Assembly: GCA_902765485.1 (NCBI GenBank)
Contig: CACWZZ010000008.1
Location: 24,571-88,570 of the forward strand
Reading direction: 5' to 3'
DNA from: an uncultured Bacteroidales bacterium
Lineage (GTDB): Bacteria > Bacteroidota > Bacteroidia > Bacteroidales > Paludibacteraceae
Length of the DNA stretch: 64,000 bases
In this document: positions 26,141 through 36,200 of the stretch, piece after piece
How the letters are laid out: every line of letters starts with the position of its first letter
How positions within the stretch are numbered: position 1 is the stretch's first letter
Made by a program: the position numbers and the translations under genes
Notes under the pieces: generated by a model
Databases searched by the model: none
Told to the model about the DNA's origin: nothing
Seen by the model: only the letters and a program-made list of their open reading frames with translations

Positions 26141-26984
26141 AGTTCTCCTTAATATATTGCATTGTGGCGGCGATCTGCTCGTCGTTCGTCAGCGACCCGC
26201 TTCCTTTGACATTGCTGTGCTGCAAAGCGCTTCCGCTGTGGAAATATTGGTATATAGAATCGAACGAAACACAGTTGTATGTTCTCTCGGTTCTGCGTTT
26301 TATTGTATTCTGAATCATACCTGCCGCCCAGAACCATACATCGTCCGCAAAAGGCGCATAGTGTTTGGCAATCGCGTAATCCATCATCTCTTTTTTCAGG
26401 CTATGTGCCGGATAATAAATTCCTCCGACACCGGTAGGAAAGAGCGACAGCCCTTCTGTTCCTCCGGGGGCGTTTTGCCATAGATTGTATGGTTTATTGG
26501 GTAGCGGAGCAGCCGCAATACCGGCAATAATATCTTTCGGGTGCGCCAGATGTTCCGAATAGAGCTGTTGAACCAAAAATGCCGGATAGAGGACATCGTC
26601 ATCCATGGTAATTATATCTTCGTCCGGCAGGAGTTGCAGAGTAGGAAGCAGTTTTTTGTACGACCGCATATTCTCGCAGAAACGGATCTCCACGCCGTAT
26701 TGCTTCAGTTTCGCTACTTTCTTGGGCAGCGTCTCCTCTGTCCATTCGTCCTCTGCCAGCCAAAGAATGATTCGTTTGGGCTGAAGCGTCTGCCGCAGGA
26801 TAGAGTAGATACTGTAGCAAACGATTCCTTCTTTCACCCTCCGACCGTAGCTGGTGAGGGAAACCACCACATCCGCTTGATCCTTTTCGCCCAACGAAGG
26901 AATGGACAGTAATCCTAAGTCATATCCCCATTTGAGAATATAACCGTAAATGGACCGCAATAATATGTATAACTTATTGAGCAT
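26127..26984 (-). CDS. glycosyltransferase, GT-A like
   Basis: I place the start at the ATG at 26984 (MLNKLYILLRSIYGYILKWG); the upstream TTG extension is unconvincing. The text DVVVSLTSYGRRVKEG, YSILRQTLQPKRIILWLAED and IITMDDDVLYP shows a GT-A fold with a DDD metal site. The end (YQYFHSGSALQHSNVKG and on) is typical of a Bacteroidales family found in capsule loci. It probably transfers one sugar of the repeat unit. It overlaps the glycosyltransferase genes on both sides by about 11-14 bases. Confidence 0.82.
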   Translation of the reverse strand: MLNKLYILLRSIYGYILKWGYDLGLLSIPSLGEKDQADVVVSLTSYGRRVKEGIVCYSIYSILRQTLQPKRIILWLAEDEWTEETLPKKVAKLKQYGVEIRFCENMRSYKKLLPTLQLLPDEDIITMDDDVLYPAFLVQQLYSEHLAHPKDIIAGIAAAPLPNKPYNLWQNAPGGTEGLSLFPTGVGGIYYPAHSLKKEMMDYAIAKHYAPFADDVWFWAAGMIQNTIKRRTERTYNCVSFDSIYQYFHSGSALQHSNVKGSGSLTNDEQIAATMQYIKENYGTR

Positions 26985-27915
26985 GAAACGGATAGGATAT
27001 ATATATATCAAATAACTCTTTGCTGACGCCGTCGTTGATGCGTGCCTCGCGCAGCAGCAGGCGCATGAAGCGGTTGCGCTCGCGCATACTCATTCCGCCT
27101 AAGAAACGGCAATAGATATACGGCACATATAGTATCATCCACAGAACGTATTTCGGCTTCGAATAGGCGCTCCGCAGATTGATGATACGGTTGAGCTGGT
27201 GGATAAAGAGCTTGTTGTACGACACCACTTGTGTCTGCGATCCACCCACTTTGTGATATAAAACAGCCGTCGGAAGGCATACCAGCCGACGTCCTTCTTT
27301 TTGCATCCTAAGCGAGAATTCAAAATCCTCTTCTCCGAAGAAGAAACGCTCGGTGAACAGCGGTCGTTCGGCTATCAGTTCTTTGCGGAACAGCAACGCG
27401 CAGCCGGTGATAAAAGTGATAGCCAATTCCTCTTTTCCGTCCAGGAGCGAAGCCGGTTGCTCGGCATAGTAATACCGTCTGCCGCCGAAAACCAACTTAC
27501 CTCCGGCGTTCCACATCCGTTCCGGTTGATCATACAGACGAATGCCCGGCGTCACAGCCGTTACCTCCGGATGGCGCTCCATGTATTCAACCAACTGCTG
27601 CAAACAATCCGGCTCCATTTCCGTGTCGTTATTGAGACACAGATAATATTCGCTCGGAAGCTCTCTGATGGCTTCGATGGCTTTGTTATTCCCTTTGGCG
27701 AAACCGTAGTTCTGATCAAAAGCCAGTATGTGCAGCCAATGCGCCTCGATGTGTTCTTCTTTTGCCCATTCGGATATACGCGCCACGGAGCCGTCCGACG
27801 AACCATTGTCCGCAACAACGACGCGGAAATCCGTATAACTTTGTTTGCGCAGCGACTCCAGACACGCAATCGTGTCCTGCCAGCCGTTGTAATTCAGAAT
27901 AATGATGCTCAGCAT
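26974..27915 (-). CDS. family 2 glycosyltransferase, rhamnosyltransferase-like
   Basis: GT-A transferase. The start MLSIIILNYNGWQDTIACLESL, FRVVVADNGSSDGSV and the site CLNNDTEMEPDCL are typical of the GT2 rhamnosyltransferase branch (WbbL-like). Later it has FFGEEDFEFSLRMQKEGRRL, the usual acceptor-side motif with the catalytic ED. At 313 residues it is complete. It overlaps the Wzy-like gene by seven bases. Confidence 0.92.
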   Translation of the reverse strand: MLSIIILNYNGWQDTIACLESLRKQSYTDFRVVVADNGSSDGSVARISEWAKEEHIEAHWLHILAFDQNYGFAKGNNKAIEAIRELPSEYYLCLNNDTEMEPDCLQQLVEYMERHPEVTAVTPGIRLYDQPERMWNAGGKLVFGGRRYYYAEQPASLLDGKEELAITFITGCALLFRKELIAERPLFTERFFFGEEDFEFSLRMQKEGRRLVCLPTAVLYHKVGGSQTQVVSYNKLFIHQLNRIINLRSAYSKPKYVLWMILYVPYIYCRFLGGMSMRERNRFMRLLLREARINDGVSKELFDIYISYPFHAQ

Positions 27916-29156
27916 ACCGCCTCCTTTCTATGTACTGAAACATGGCTGACGGCGTATAACAGAATCAAAAAGACCGGCACCTCGAAAGTCGTCACATGGA
28001 AGAAATAGTATTCGAACCAGCCCATAGCCAGCAAGGCGCAGAACCAAGCATCCATTGCCAGTATATAAATCGATTGCGACTGAATAGCCCATATCCGCAC
28101 CAAATAAACCATCGAACTGATAATTGTTACTACAAGAATCCAGAACCCGCCGACGCTGTTAACATATATAGTTCCGAAAAACGTGCGGACATTGTCCTGC
28201 AGGTTGTTATTGGTGCTAATCTCCAGGTAATGGGGATTGATGGCAGACACGTACGGATCGCCGGTGATGGCGTGTACCGCATTGATAAACGGGGCAAACA
28301 GCACATCCGGGTTAGCTTGCTCCAAGATTCCCATCCGCACATCTTCGCTCATTCCTAAAATACCGCTGGCGACATAATGATACATGTGTTCCAGCACATA
28401 TTTGCCCATGTGCTCGTTGTATTCTGCTCCGTTTCCGACGATAAACATAACGAAATAGCTGCCCATAAACAGCACGATTCCGCTGACGGCTATGATGGAC
28501 ACCACCTTGACGGACAGATGCATTTTTTCGGTCAGCAGACATAAGATCATACCTGCCATCAAAGGAATCATCACCCAACTCTTCACTTGGTTCAAAAAGG
28601 CGATCAAGGTGATTGCCAAAATCAGCAGAATAGGTATAATCCGATTTCCCTTGCGAATACTACTGAACAAAACAATACTGCATCCTAACAGCAAAATCAG
28701 CAAATGTCCAAAGAAACCATATACCGCAAACTCTTCTCCGAACTCGTCGCTACCGATCATATTGAGCGATGACCCCATCAATCCTCGTACCCGGAATAGA
28801 AACGGAATGATCAATAGTGCGCAGAAGACATAAAAGAGATTCTCATTCTTCGGCGTAGAAGCAGCTATCTGCGGCTCGGAGTGATTTTTCCGATAGCCCA
28901 TGGCTAATGCCCAACTCGGAATCGCCATAACCAACATTCCACCCATCCAAATCAGCAGACTGGGGGCGTAGAAATGGACGAATCCCAGCGAAGATGGCAT
29001 AGTTAGCACAATCAGCAATACCGCGCAGAAGGGTAGAACCAGGCAGTTCAGAGGCGTGTACCAAGTGCCCCATAGCTTTTTTTCTGCCATGGTCAGCAGG
29101 ATTACTTCCAGTATAAAACTGCCGAAAAGGATAATATCTGTCAATAGTCCGTCCAC
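27909..29156 (-). CDS. Wzy-like polysaccharide polymerase (multi-pass membrane protein)
   Basis: A 415-residue inner-membrane protein with about ten hydrophobic spans. A larger outside loop lies between about residues 265 and 330 (NPDVLFAPFINAVHAITGDP). It stands between the flippase and the glycosyltransferases, the usual place of the repeat-unit polymerase. No single conserved motif proves this; Wzy proteins are very diverse. It starts one base after the Wzx stop. Confidence 0.7.
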   Translation of the reverse strand: MDGLLTDIILFGSFILEVILLTMAEKKLWGTWYTPLNCLVLPFCAVLLIVLTMPSSLGFVHFYAPSLLIWMGGMLVMAIPSWALAMGYRKNHSEPQIAASTPKNENLFYVFCALLIIPFLFRVRGLMGSSLNMIGSDEFGEEFAVYGFFGHLLILLLGCSIVLFSSIRKGNRIIPILLILAITLIAFLNQVKSWVMIPLMAGMILCLLTEKMHLSVKVVSIIAVSGIVLFMGSYFVMFIVGNGAEYNEHMGKYVLEHMYHYVASGILGMSEDVRMGILEQANPDVLFAPFINAVHAITGDPYVSAINPHYLEISTNNNLQDNVRTFFGTIYVNSVGGFWILVVTIISSMVYLVRIWAIQSQSIYILAMDAWFCALLAMGWFEYYFFHVTTFEVPVFLILLYAVSHVSVHRKEAVC

Positions 29157-29157
29157 C

Positions 29158-30513
29158 TTATGCGTCTTTCAGTTCTTTGATCACGACACTCGGCCATTTC
29201 CAGTTCTGGTAGGCCAGCTGCGCTACGCCGGGCGCTAAAATCATGCCGATAATTCCCAAATGCATCGGACCGAGGAAAATCCACAGCAATACAATCGTAG
29301 CAGCTCCGCTCACCAGACTCGGAATAAAGAAAGGAATCTTATTGTCCGCCATGATAAATCCGGCTGCCAGAGCGTGGTTATGCTCCAGAAAACCGATCAC
29401 CAAAGCCAAAATCAGCAGGTTCGTTGGCACGAAGAATGTCTGGCTGCCAATCAGCCGAAGCGCCCAATCGCCCAAGAAAATCCACACGATTCCGCCGACT
29501 GCGAAAATACCTACGTACGCCAGCACGCACCATGTGTAATAGAGTTTCAGCTGGTGCAAATCATTGGCTGCGCGGCATTGCGCCAACCGCGGCGTGTAGG
29601 CAATATACATCACCTGCGCACATCGCGCCAACACATCCATCACCTGCATCGTAATACCGTAGCAGGCGATCTCGTCCAAGGTCAGATAAGCGGAACCGAT
29701 CAAGATGGCAGAGCGGCTGATCAGGAACGCACCCAATTGCGTCAGACCGATCTTAATCGCGTTGGGAGTGATCGCTCGAAGTACATTATTGGCATCTTGC
29801 GCCTCTGCTCCGTCCAGTTTGTTGCGCAACTCCGGCGTGAAAAATACACGGTAAGTAGCCACACGGCGAATGATAGTTGCAATCAACTGCGCACTCACGA
29901 TTGCCGTCAATCCGAAACCTGCGTAGATCAGTCCGATTGCCAGACAGATATACACGGCTTGGCTGAACATATTGATTTGCTGGGTCTCTTTGACGTACCC
30001 TTTGCCCGTCAGCAGCGCATCGTAGTAAAACGTATAGAGATTGTAACAGTTGATCGCAATCAGAAGCACCCAAGCCACCATCGCGTCTTGCCGGTCGCCG
30101 GAGTATTTCTGCAAAATATAGTAGAAATAAGCCGTTCCGGCAGTTGCCAGCAGGGCAAACACACCGATTGCCATCCATCGGTAAAAACGCCGCATAGCGA
30201 TCAGCGAACCTTTCAGCAGACCGTAATCCACCTCTGCGTCCGCGTCCACATGCGCCACGCCTTCTTTCTGAAGCGTCTTCACACCCGAAAAAATATAACT
30301 GATGTTGCGCGCAAAAGTGGGACGAAAACCGAAATCCAGAAGCAATACCAACGCCGTTATGGTCTGAAAAATATTCCAGATTCCCACCGTCTCTTGCGGC
30401 ATTTTATGCAAAATGAACGGCAACAGAATAATTCCGGCTCCGATCATAAAAGCCGTTCCTATATAGCTCCACGCTATCTCTTTCTTCCCGATATGTTCTA
30501 CCTTTTCAGCCAA
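29158..30513 (-). CDS. Wzx-like polysaccharide flippase (MOP superfamily)
   Basis: Twelve-to-fourteen-span transporter that flips the lipid-linked repeat unit. The start region KEIAWSYIGTAFMIGAGIIL and later LTQLGAFLISRSAILIGSAY and APGVAQLAYQNWKWP are typical. The only sensible start is a TTG at 30513 that directly abuts a 7-base repeat block; an in-frame TGA lies two codons before it, inside the repeat. The original N-terminus may therefore have been replaced by the repeat. A cytoplasmic loop near residues 65-85 is charged (KTLQKEGVAHVDADAEVD). Confidence 0.88.
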   Translation of the reverse strand: MAEKVEHIGKKEIAWSYIGTAFMIGAGIILLPFILHKMPQETVGIWNIFQTITALVLLLDFGFRPTFARNISYIFSGVKTLQKEGVAHVDADAEVDYGLLKGSLIAMRRFYRWMAIGVFALLATAGTAYFYYILQKYSGDRQDAMVAWVLLIAINCYNLYTFYYDALLTGKGYVKETQQINMFSQAVYICLAIGLIYAGFGLTAIVSAQLIATIIRRVATYRVFFTPELRNKLDGAEAQDANNVLRAITPNAIKIGLTQLGAFLISRSAILIGSAYLTLDEIACYGITMQVMDVLARCAQVMYIAYTPRLAQCRAANDLHQLKLYYTWCVLAYVGIFAVGGIVWIFLGDWALRLIGSQTFFVPTNLLILALVIGFLEHNHALAAGFIMADNKIPFFIPSLVSGAATIVLLWIFLGPMHLGIIGMILAPGVAQLAYQNWKWPSVVIKELKDA

Positions 30514-30550
30514 CTCTCAATTCTCAATTCTCAATTCTCAACTCTCAATT
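30511..30550. repeat. 7-base tandem repeat (CTCAATT x5)
   Basis: Five CTCAATT/CTCAACT units fill the junction between the nucleotide-sugar dehydrogenase stop and the wzx TTG start. Confidence 0.9.
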
Positions 30551-30553
30551 AGT

Positions 30554-31831
30554 TTAATCCCTCCGGAAAATATCCCTTGTATATACTTTTTCCTTCACGT
30601 CGTCCAGACAAGCATCATACCGATTGGCGATGATGGCTTGGCTGCGAAGTTTGAATTTCTCCAAATCATTCACCACTTCGCTTCCAAAAAACGTCGTTCC
30701 GTCTTCCAGCGTCGGCTCATAGACAATCACCTTCGCGCCTTTCGCTTTCACGCGTTTCATAATGCCCTGAATGCTGCTCTGGCGGAAATTGTCGCTGTTG
30801 GCTTTCATCGTCAGCCGATAAACCCCAATGACACATGGATGCTCGTTGGCGGCATCGAAATCGCCGCGCTGGTAGTAGTCGTAATAACCTGCCATAGCCA
30901 GCACTCGGTCGGCAATAAAATCCTTCCTCGTCCGGTTGCTCTCCACGATGGCTTCAATCAGGTTCTCCGGCACATCTTGGTAGTTTGCCAGCAGCTGTTT
31001 TGTGTCTTTCGGAAGACAGTAACCGCCATAACCGAATGAAGGATTATTGTAATGCGTGCCGATTCGCGGGTCGAGGCATACGCCGTCAATAATCGATTTG
31101 GTGTCCAGCCCTTTCATCTCGGCGTACGTGTCCAACTCGTTGAAATAGCTCACGCGGAGCGCCAGATACGTGTTGGCAAACAGCTTGACCGCTTCCGCTT
31201 CCGTCAGACCCATGATACGCACTTCTATCTCCTCTTTGAGCGCACCTTCTTGCAGCAGCGAAGCAAACAACTTGGCTTTCTCCACCAACTGCTCGTCGCT
31301 CAAAACCGTACCGACAATGATTCGGCTCGGGTAGAGATTGTCTTCTAATGCTTTGCTCTCGCGCAGGAACTCCGGCGAAAAAAGGATGTTCGCGCTATGG
31401 TATTTCTCGCGAACCGAAGCCGTATAGCCCACAGGAACGGTGGATTTGATCACCATGACGGCATTCGGATTGACCCGCAAAACGGTCTCAATCACGTTCT
31501 CCACAGCCGAAGTGTCAAAATAATTGCGATGCGGGTCATAGTTCGTCGGCGCAGCAATCACCACAAACTCCGCATCCTTGTATGCCGCCTCTGCATCCAG
31601 CGTCGCCCTCAGATTCAAAAATGGCTGACAGCTGACATCTGACAACTGACGGCTTTCTAAATCCTTGAGAAAGTATTTCTCGATGTACTCATCCTGTATC
31701 GGTGATTGCCGCCGATTGATCATATCCACTTTTTCCGGGATAATATCAACGGCGGTCACCTCATGGTGTTGAGCGAGTAGGGTAGCGATGCTCAAACCCA
31801 CATATCCTGTTCCTGCGATTGCTATCTTCAT
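30554..31831 (-). CDS. UDP-glucose/UDP-sugar 6-dehydrogenase
   Basis: NAD-dependent enzyme that oxidises a UDP-sugar to the uronate for exopolysaccharide. The start is the ATG at 31831 ([20 protein letters not shown]). The Rossmann motif GTGYVG, the middle-domain block [16 protein letters not shown] and the catalytic cysteine in [11 protein letters not shown] are present. It belongs to the short Ugd branch of about 390-430 residues that keeps all three domains. Residues of about 65-76 read [12 protein letters not shown], encoded by CTGACA-type repeat words, in a loop where family members vary. It is the second gene of the leftward operon. Confidence 0.93.
   Translation of the reverse strand: MKIAIAGTGYVGLSIATLLAQHHEVTAVDIIPEKVDMINRRQSPIQDEYIEKYFLKDLESRQLSDVSCQPFLNLRATLDAEAAYKDAEFVVIAAPTNYDPHRNYFDTSAVENVIETVLRVNPNAVMVIKSTVPVGYTASVREKYHSANILFSPEFLRESKALEDNLYPSRIIVGTVLSDEQLVEKAKLFASLLQEGALKEEIEVRIMGLTEAEAVKLFANTYLALRVSYFNELDTYAEMKGLDTKSIIDGVCLDPRIGTHYNNPSFGYGGYCLPKDTKQLLANYQDVPENLIEAIVESNRTRKDFIADRVLAMAGYYDYYQRGDFDAANEHPCVIGVYRLTMKANSDNFRQSSIQGIMKRVKAKGAKVIVYEPTLEDGTTFFGSEVVNDLEKFKLRSQAIIANRYDACLDDVKEKVYTRDIFRRD
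31622..31653. repeat. repeat words inside the UDP-sugar dehydrogenase gene
   Basis: GGCTGACAGCTGACATCTG, ACAACTGACGG: four CTGAC words in 30 bases, in frame, encoding [10 protein letters not shown] on the minus strand. Confidence 0.6.
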
Positions 31832-31878
31832 TTTAACTCTCAATTCTCAATTCTCAATTCTTAACTCTCAATTCTCAA
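31832..31878. repeat. 7-base tandem repeat (CTCAATT x6)
   Basis: Six CTCAATT/CTTAACT units fill the gap between the two dehydrogenase genes from stop to start. Confidence 0.9.
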
Positions 31879-32634
31879 TTAAATATGCTCTTCCACCCCG
31901 CGGAAATGCACATTCAGCTCATGCAAATGCTCCAGCAGCACACCCAGCGGCGTTCCTTTGGTCATTTCGGCAAAGGCGTTCACATCTTTCGGGAAGCATT
32001 TGCCGCCGTAGCCGTACTTGCCGTCCGGACCCGGAACATACGTGTGCGTGTCGTTGATGTAGCCGGACAGCAGAATGCCGGTATGCACTTTGCGCCAATC
32101 GGCGCCCATCTGCTCGCAATACTCGCGGCAGGCATTGAAATACGTCACTTTGTACGCGCCAAACACATTGTGCATGTATTTGGTCAACTCTGCCTCAAGC
32201 GGAGTCATTACGGTAAATTTCTTGCCGACGAAAATCTTTGTCAACAGCTCCTGCGCACCCGTAAACACCATGGTCTGTTTGTTGAAGTCCTCGATGAACG
32301 TGCGCTCGGTCAAGAACTCCGGCATGTAGCAAACTTGGTGACCCGTCTCGCGCGAAAGCATCTCACTCGTTCCCGGCAGAATCGTGGTACGAACAAATAC
32401 CGGCACATCTGGCAGGTTTTTGATCAGTTCTTTCATCAGCGTCAGATCCTGTGTACCGTCTTCTTCGGTCGGCACGTGAATCTGCAGAAAAGCGATATCT
32501 ACATGACTCAAATCGTCATTGTAGCCTTTGTAAGGATCGCTGATGAACAGTTTGCACTCGGGGTTGTTGTTCTCCAACCAGTTTTTCAGGGCTCCGCCTA
32601 CGAAGCCGCATCCAATAATTCCAACGTTAATCAT
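31879..32634 (-). CDS. short nucleotide-sugar dehydrogenase-like protein
   Basis: Related to UDP-glucose/GDP-mannose dehydrogenases but only 251 residues. It has the Rossmann start VGIIGCGFVGGALKNWL, a middle domain (KYMHNVFGAYKVTYFNACRE) and the catalytic cysteine in GYGGKCFPKD. The C-terminal UDP-binding domain of about 100 residues is absent. The product ends soon after the catalytic segment (HELNVHFRGVEEHI). It is first in the operon, just before a full-length dehydrogenase. It may be a half-enzyme working with a partner or a distinct family; it does not look like simple decay since the frame is open and the end is abrupt but clean. Confidence 0.8.
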   Translation of the reverse strand: MINVGIIGCGFVGGALKNWLENNNPECKLFISDPYKGYNDDLSHVDIAFLQIHVPTEEDGTQDLTLMKELIKNLPDVPVFVRTTILPGTSEMLSRETGHQVCYMPEFLTERTFIEDFNKQTMVFTGAQELLTKIFVGKKFTVMTPLEAELTKYMHNVFGAYKVTYFNACREYCEQMGADWRKVHTGILLSGYINDTHTYVPGPDGKYGYGGKCFPKDVNAFAEMTKGTPLGVLLEHLHELNVHFRGVEEHI

Positions 32635-32659
32635 GTTTGTATTTATTTTTTGTTTCTCC

Positions 32660-32780
32660 TTAATTGGGGTCCCCGACGGGTGCTAACGGAGTGCGCCCGG
32701 TGGGGAGAGCGGAGTTCCTCTGAGTAATTACCGTTAAAACGGAGTTTTAGCGCTTTACGAAGAGAGAACCCGCGTAAAAA
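32660..32780 (-). promoter_or_regulatory. structured 5' leader of the exopolysaccharide operon
   Basis: About 150 bases of leader lie between the promoter and the first gene. On the minus strand I can pair CCGT-TTTA-ACGG and GGGCGC with GCACCC, and GGGGACCCC is near-palindromic. AAGGAG precedes the start codon. Capsule leaders in Bacteroides are targets for antitermination by UpxY-type proteins, but no upxY gene is in this window. Confidence 0.4.
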
Positions 32781-32786
32781 AGCCCG

Positions 32787-32818
32787 CAAAGTTACAACAT
32801 TTTTTTTATATACGCAAG
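32787..32818 (-). promoter_or_regulatory. promoter of the exopolysaccharide operon
   Basis: On the minus strand CTTG, 20 bases, TAACTTTG (CAAAGTTA at 32787-32794 and CAAG at 32815-32818 on the plus strand). The -33 region sits in GCGCGCACTTGCGTAT, also found at the TIR-Sel1 promoter. Confidence 0.75.
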
Positions 32819-32932
32819 TGCGCGCGTACTTTTTATAAAAAAATAATTTTTTCTCATTTTTATCCCCAAAAACACCCTCAAAAAGTGTATATATACTATG
32901 TATATATACAGTAAATGTCTAAAAATGTGCGT

Positions 32933-32985
32933 AGTGCGTGATAAGTGCGTGATAAGTGCGTGATAAGTGTGAGATAAGTGTGTCA
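32933..32985. repeat. 11-base tandem repeat (AAGTGCGTGAT)
   Basis: About four units of AAGTGCGTGAT, the last as AAGTGTGAGAT, between the two divergent promoters. Confidence 0.9.
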
Positions 32986-33033
32986 TAATCGGGGTAACTT
33001 GCTATAACATGAATGTTTTTGGGCACCCCTCGG

Positions 33034-33065
33034 TTTGCACATGTCAACTTTTTTTACTACCTTTG
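33034..33065 (+). promoter_or_regulatory. promoter of the DUF2723 gene
   Basis: TTTG at 33034-33037, 20 bases, TACCTTTG at 33058-33065. The predicted transcript starts near 33072, so the following 9-base array lies wholly in the 5' UTR. Confidence 0.8.
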
Positions 33066-33096
33066 CGCCGATTTTGCCTAAATACGGCTTTTTTGA

Positions 33097-33177
33097 CTAG
33101 TTTCCCTAGTTTGACTAGTTCTACTAGTTCCACTAGTTTGTCTAGTTTGACTAGTTCTACTAGTTCCACTAGTTCGA
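33097..33177. repeat. 9-base tandem array (CTAGTTnnn x9)
   Basis: Nine units in exact 9-base phase. Units 2-4 (CTAGTTTGA, CTAGTTCTA, CTAGTTCCA) recur as units 6-8, so there is a 36-base higher-order period. It lies in the 5' UTR of the DUF2723 gene, 35 bases before the ATG. CTAG is usually a rare tetramer in bacteria. Confidence 0.95.
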
Positions 33178-33212
33178 CTATAAAAACAACATTTAATTAA
33201 TAACAATAAACA

Positions 33213-36200
33213 ATGAAACATTTCAAATTGTGGAATACGCTTTGCGGATGGGTGGTCTTTGCCATCGCAGCGGCAACGTATCTCCTTACAATGGAACCCA
33301 CCGCTTCTTTCTGGGATTGCGGTGAGTTCATCTCCAGCGCTTGGAAGCTGGATGTTGGTCACCCGCCCGGAGCACCTTTCTTTATGCTCATGGGGCATTT
33401 CTTCAGTCTTTTTGCACCCGACACAGCCCATGTGGCGATGTGTGTGAATGCCCTTTCGGCGCTCGCAAGTGCGTTCACGATCCTGTTCCTTTTTTGGACG
33501 ATCACAGCCCTTGCGAAGAAACTCGTCGAGCCGGACACACTCTGGAAAGGCATTGCCTTGCTCGGAGCAGGAGCAGTTGGCGCACTCGCTTACACTTTCT
33601 CCGACACCTTCTGGTTCTCGGCGGTGGAAGGCGAAGTGTATGCCTCTTCGTCCCTCTTCACGGCGGTCGTCTTCTGGCTTATCCTCAAATGGGATGAACA
33701 GGCAGACGAAGAAGGCTCGGACCGCTGGCTCATTGCCATCGCATACCTCATGGGACTTTCCATCGGAGTCCACTTGCTGAACTTGCTGACCATTCCGGCT
33801 ATCGGATTAGTCTATTATTTCCGCAAGTACAACTTCTCGTGGAAGGGACTTATCTATGCCTTCCTCGCTTCCTGTCTGGTCTTGCTAGTCATTCTGTATG
33901 GTATTATTCCGGGCTTCCCGACCGTAATCGGTTGGTTCGAACTCCTCTTCGTGAATGTCCTCGGCTGTCCGTTCAACACGGGTATGTGGATCTGTCTGGT
34001 GCTCACCGTAGCACTTCTCACATGGGCGATCCTCTATACCAAGAAACGCTCGGACATCGAGGCTGAAAAGGAGCAGGGCAAAAACCTCTGGCGTTGGCTC
34101 AATACCGCTACGCTGATGCTTACCGTCATTCTGATCGGTTACAGCTCATACGCAGCGTTGGTCATCCGCTCTGCGGCAGATACTCCGATGGACCAGAACT
34201 CCCCGGACAATGTGTTCTCGCTCAAGTATTACTTGAATCGTGAGCAATACGGCGATCGTCCGCTTTTCTACGGCCAGACCTACAATGCGCCGGTCGAACT
34301 CCGCGTAGAAGGTAACATGTGTGTGCCCGTGGAGAAAAAAGGACATGCGCAATATGCTCCGGCTCCTAAAGTAGAGGGCGAAAAAGACCATTATGTCATC
34401 ACCGGCTACAAAACGGACTACGCCTATATGAAGCAATTCTGTATGCTTTTCCCGCGCATGTATTCCTCACAAGGAAGCCATGTCCAGGCATATAAAGAGT
34501 GGGCGGATGTCAAAGGAAAACGGGTTCGTTATGAATACTGCGGACAGCAGAAAACGGATTATTGTCCGACCTTCGGAGAAAACCTCCGTTTCTTCTTCCG
34601 CTACCAGGTCAACTTCATGTACTGGCGCTATTTCATGTGGAATTTCGCCGGACGCCAGAACGACTTACAGTCCTATGGCGAGATTACGAAAGGCAACTGG
34701 ATCTCCGGTATTCCGTTTATTGACAATGCCCTCTATGGCGACCAGGATCTCCTTCCGACAGAGCTGAAGGAAAACAAAGGACACAACGTCTATTATTTCC
34801 TGCCGCTCTTGCTCGGTATCATCGGTATTGTATGGCAATGTGGCAAACGCGATAAAGAAGGAAACGCAACGGGTTGGAAGAATTTCACGCTGACCTTCTT
34901 GCTCTTCTTCTTAACCGGTTTGGCGATCGTTATGTACCTCAACCAGACGCCTTATCAGCCGCGTGAACGAGACTACGCGTATGCCGGTTCGTTCTATGCG
35001 TTCTGTATCTGGATTGGTTTGGGTGTCCTCGCCATCATCGATTGGATCAACAATGCTTTGAAGAGCGAAAACGGAAAGGCTGTTGTGGCGGTATGTGCAA
35101 GCATCCTTTGTCTCCTCGTTCCGGCTCAAATGGCTTCGCAAAACTGGGATGACCACGACCGTTCGCAGCGTTATTCATGCCGCGATTTCGGAGCGAACTA
35201 TCTCAAGTCCTGCGAGGACAATGCAATCCTCTTCTCCAACGGCGATAACGATACCTTCCCGCTTTGGTACAACCAAGAGGTCGAAGGCGAAGGAACAGAC
35301 AAACGTGTCTGCAACCTCTCATACCTCCAAACCGATTGGTACATCTCGCAAATGAAGCGTCCGTACTATGAGTCCGAAGCACTCCCGATCTCTTGGGAAT
35401 ACAAGGATTTTATGCCCGGCACGAATGAGATTGCGCGTGTGGATAACCGTCTCGGACAGCCGATTTCGGTAGAGAAGGCGTTCAATTTCCTGCGTTCCGA
35501 CGATCCGCGAACCAAGACTCGCGATGGAGAGAACTACCTCCCGTCCGACCAACTCTTTGTGGAGACACCGGATGGTGAGCAGATCTTCTTCCAAAAGAAA
35601 CGGATGTACACGCGCTCGCAAATGATGATTATGGAAATGCTGTCCACCAATAAATGGCAACGTCCGATGTACTTCTGCGCTACGGTTGGAAATGACTACT
35701 ATCTGGGTCTTGAGCCTTGGATGGAACTCACCGGATTGGCATACCGCATTACGCCGACTCGCAGTCGCGACGGGCAACCGCGTGTCAATTCCGAGAAGAT
35801 GTACGAGAATATGATGCATAAGTTCCGCTATGGAAACATGAATATCCCCGGAATCTACATTGACGAAAACCTCATGCGTATGTGTCGCACCCATCGAATG
35901 ATGTTTGCGCAATTAGCGGAGCAACTTCTGCGTGAGAACCAATGCGAAAAAGCGTTGGAGGTATTGGATTACGCGGAGGAGCAACTTCCGGGATATAATA
36001 TCTCGTATGACTACACTTCTGCTTCGATGGCTTCGATGTATTTCATGCTCGGCGAGAACGACAAAGCGCTGGCAATCATGGACGAAGTAGCAAAAACCAG
36101 CGTGGAATACCTGCGTTTTGCGGCTTCATTAGATCGCCAGCAACGCCGTGTCATGGAATCGACCACCAATCGCGAAGCAGCGATCCTCTCCTATGTGCTC

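Larger units (their letters stand above)
32635..33212. other. 578-base divergent intergenic region
   Basis: It lies between the exopolysaccharide operon (leftward) and the DUF2723 gene (rightward). It holds the GC-rich leader and promoter of the former, an 11-base and a 9-base tandem array, and the promoter of the latter. No gene seen. Confidence 0.75.

Noticed and set aside
29260-30552. 430-codon open frame opposite the flippase
   Set aside because: It has no domain features and is antisense to an obvious membrane transporter; its end is repeat translation.
33097-33177. CRISPR-like array of regular units
   Set aside because: Units are only 9 bases with no spacers, no direct repeat of 20 or more bases and no cas genes nearby.
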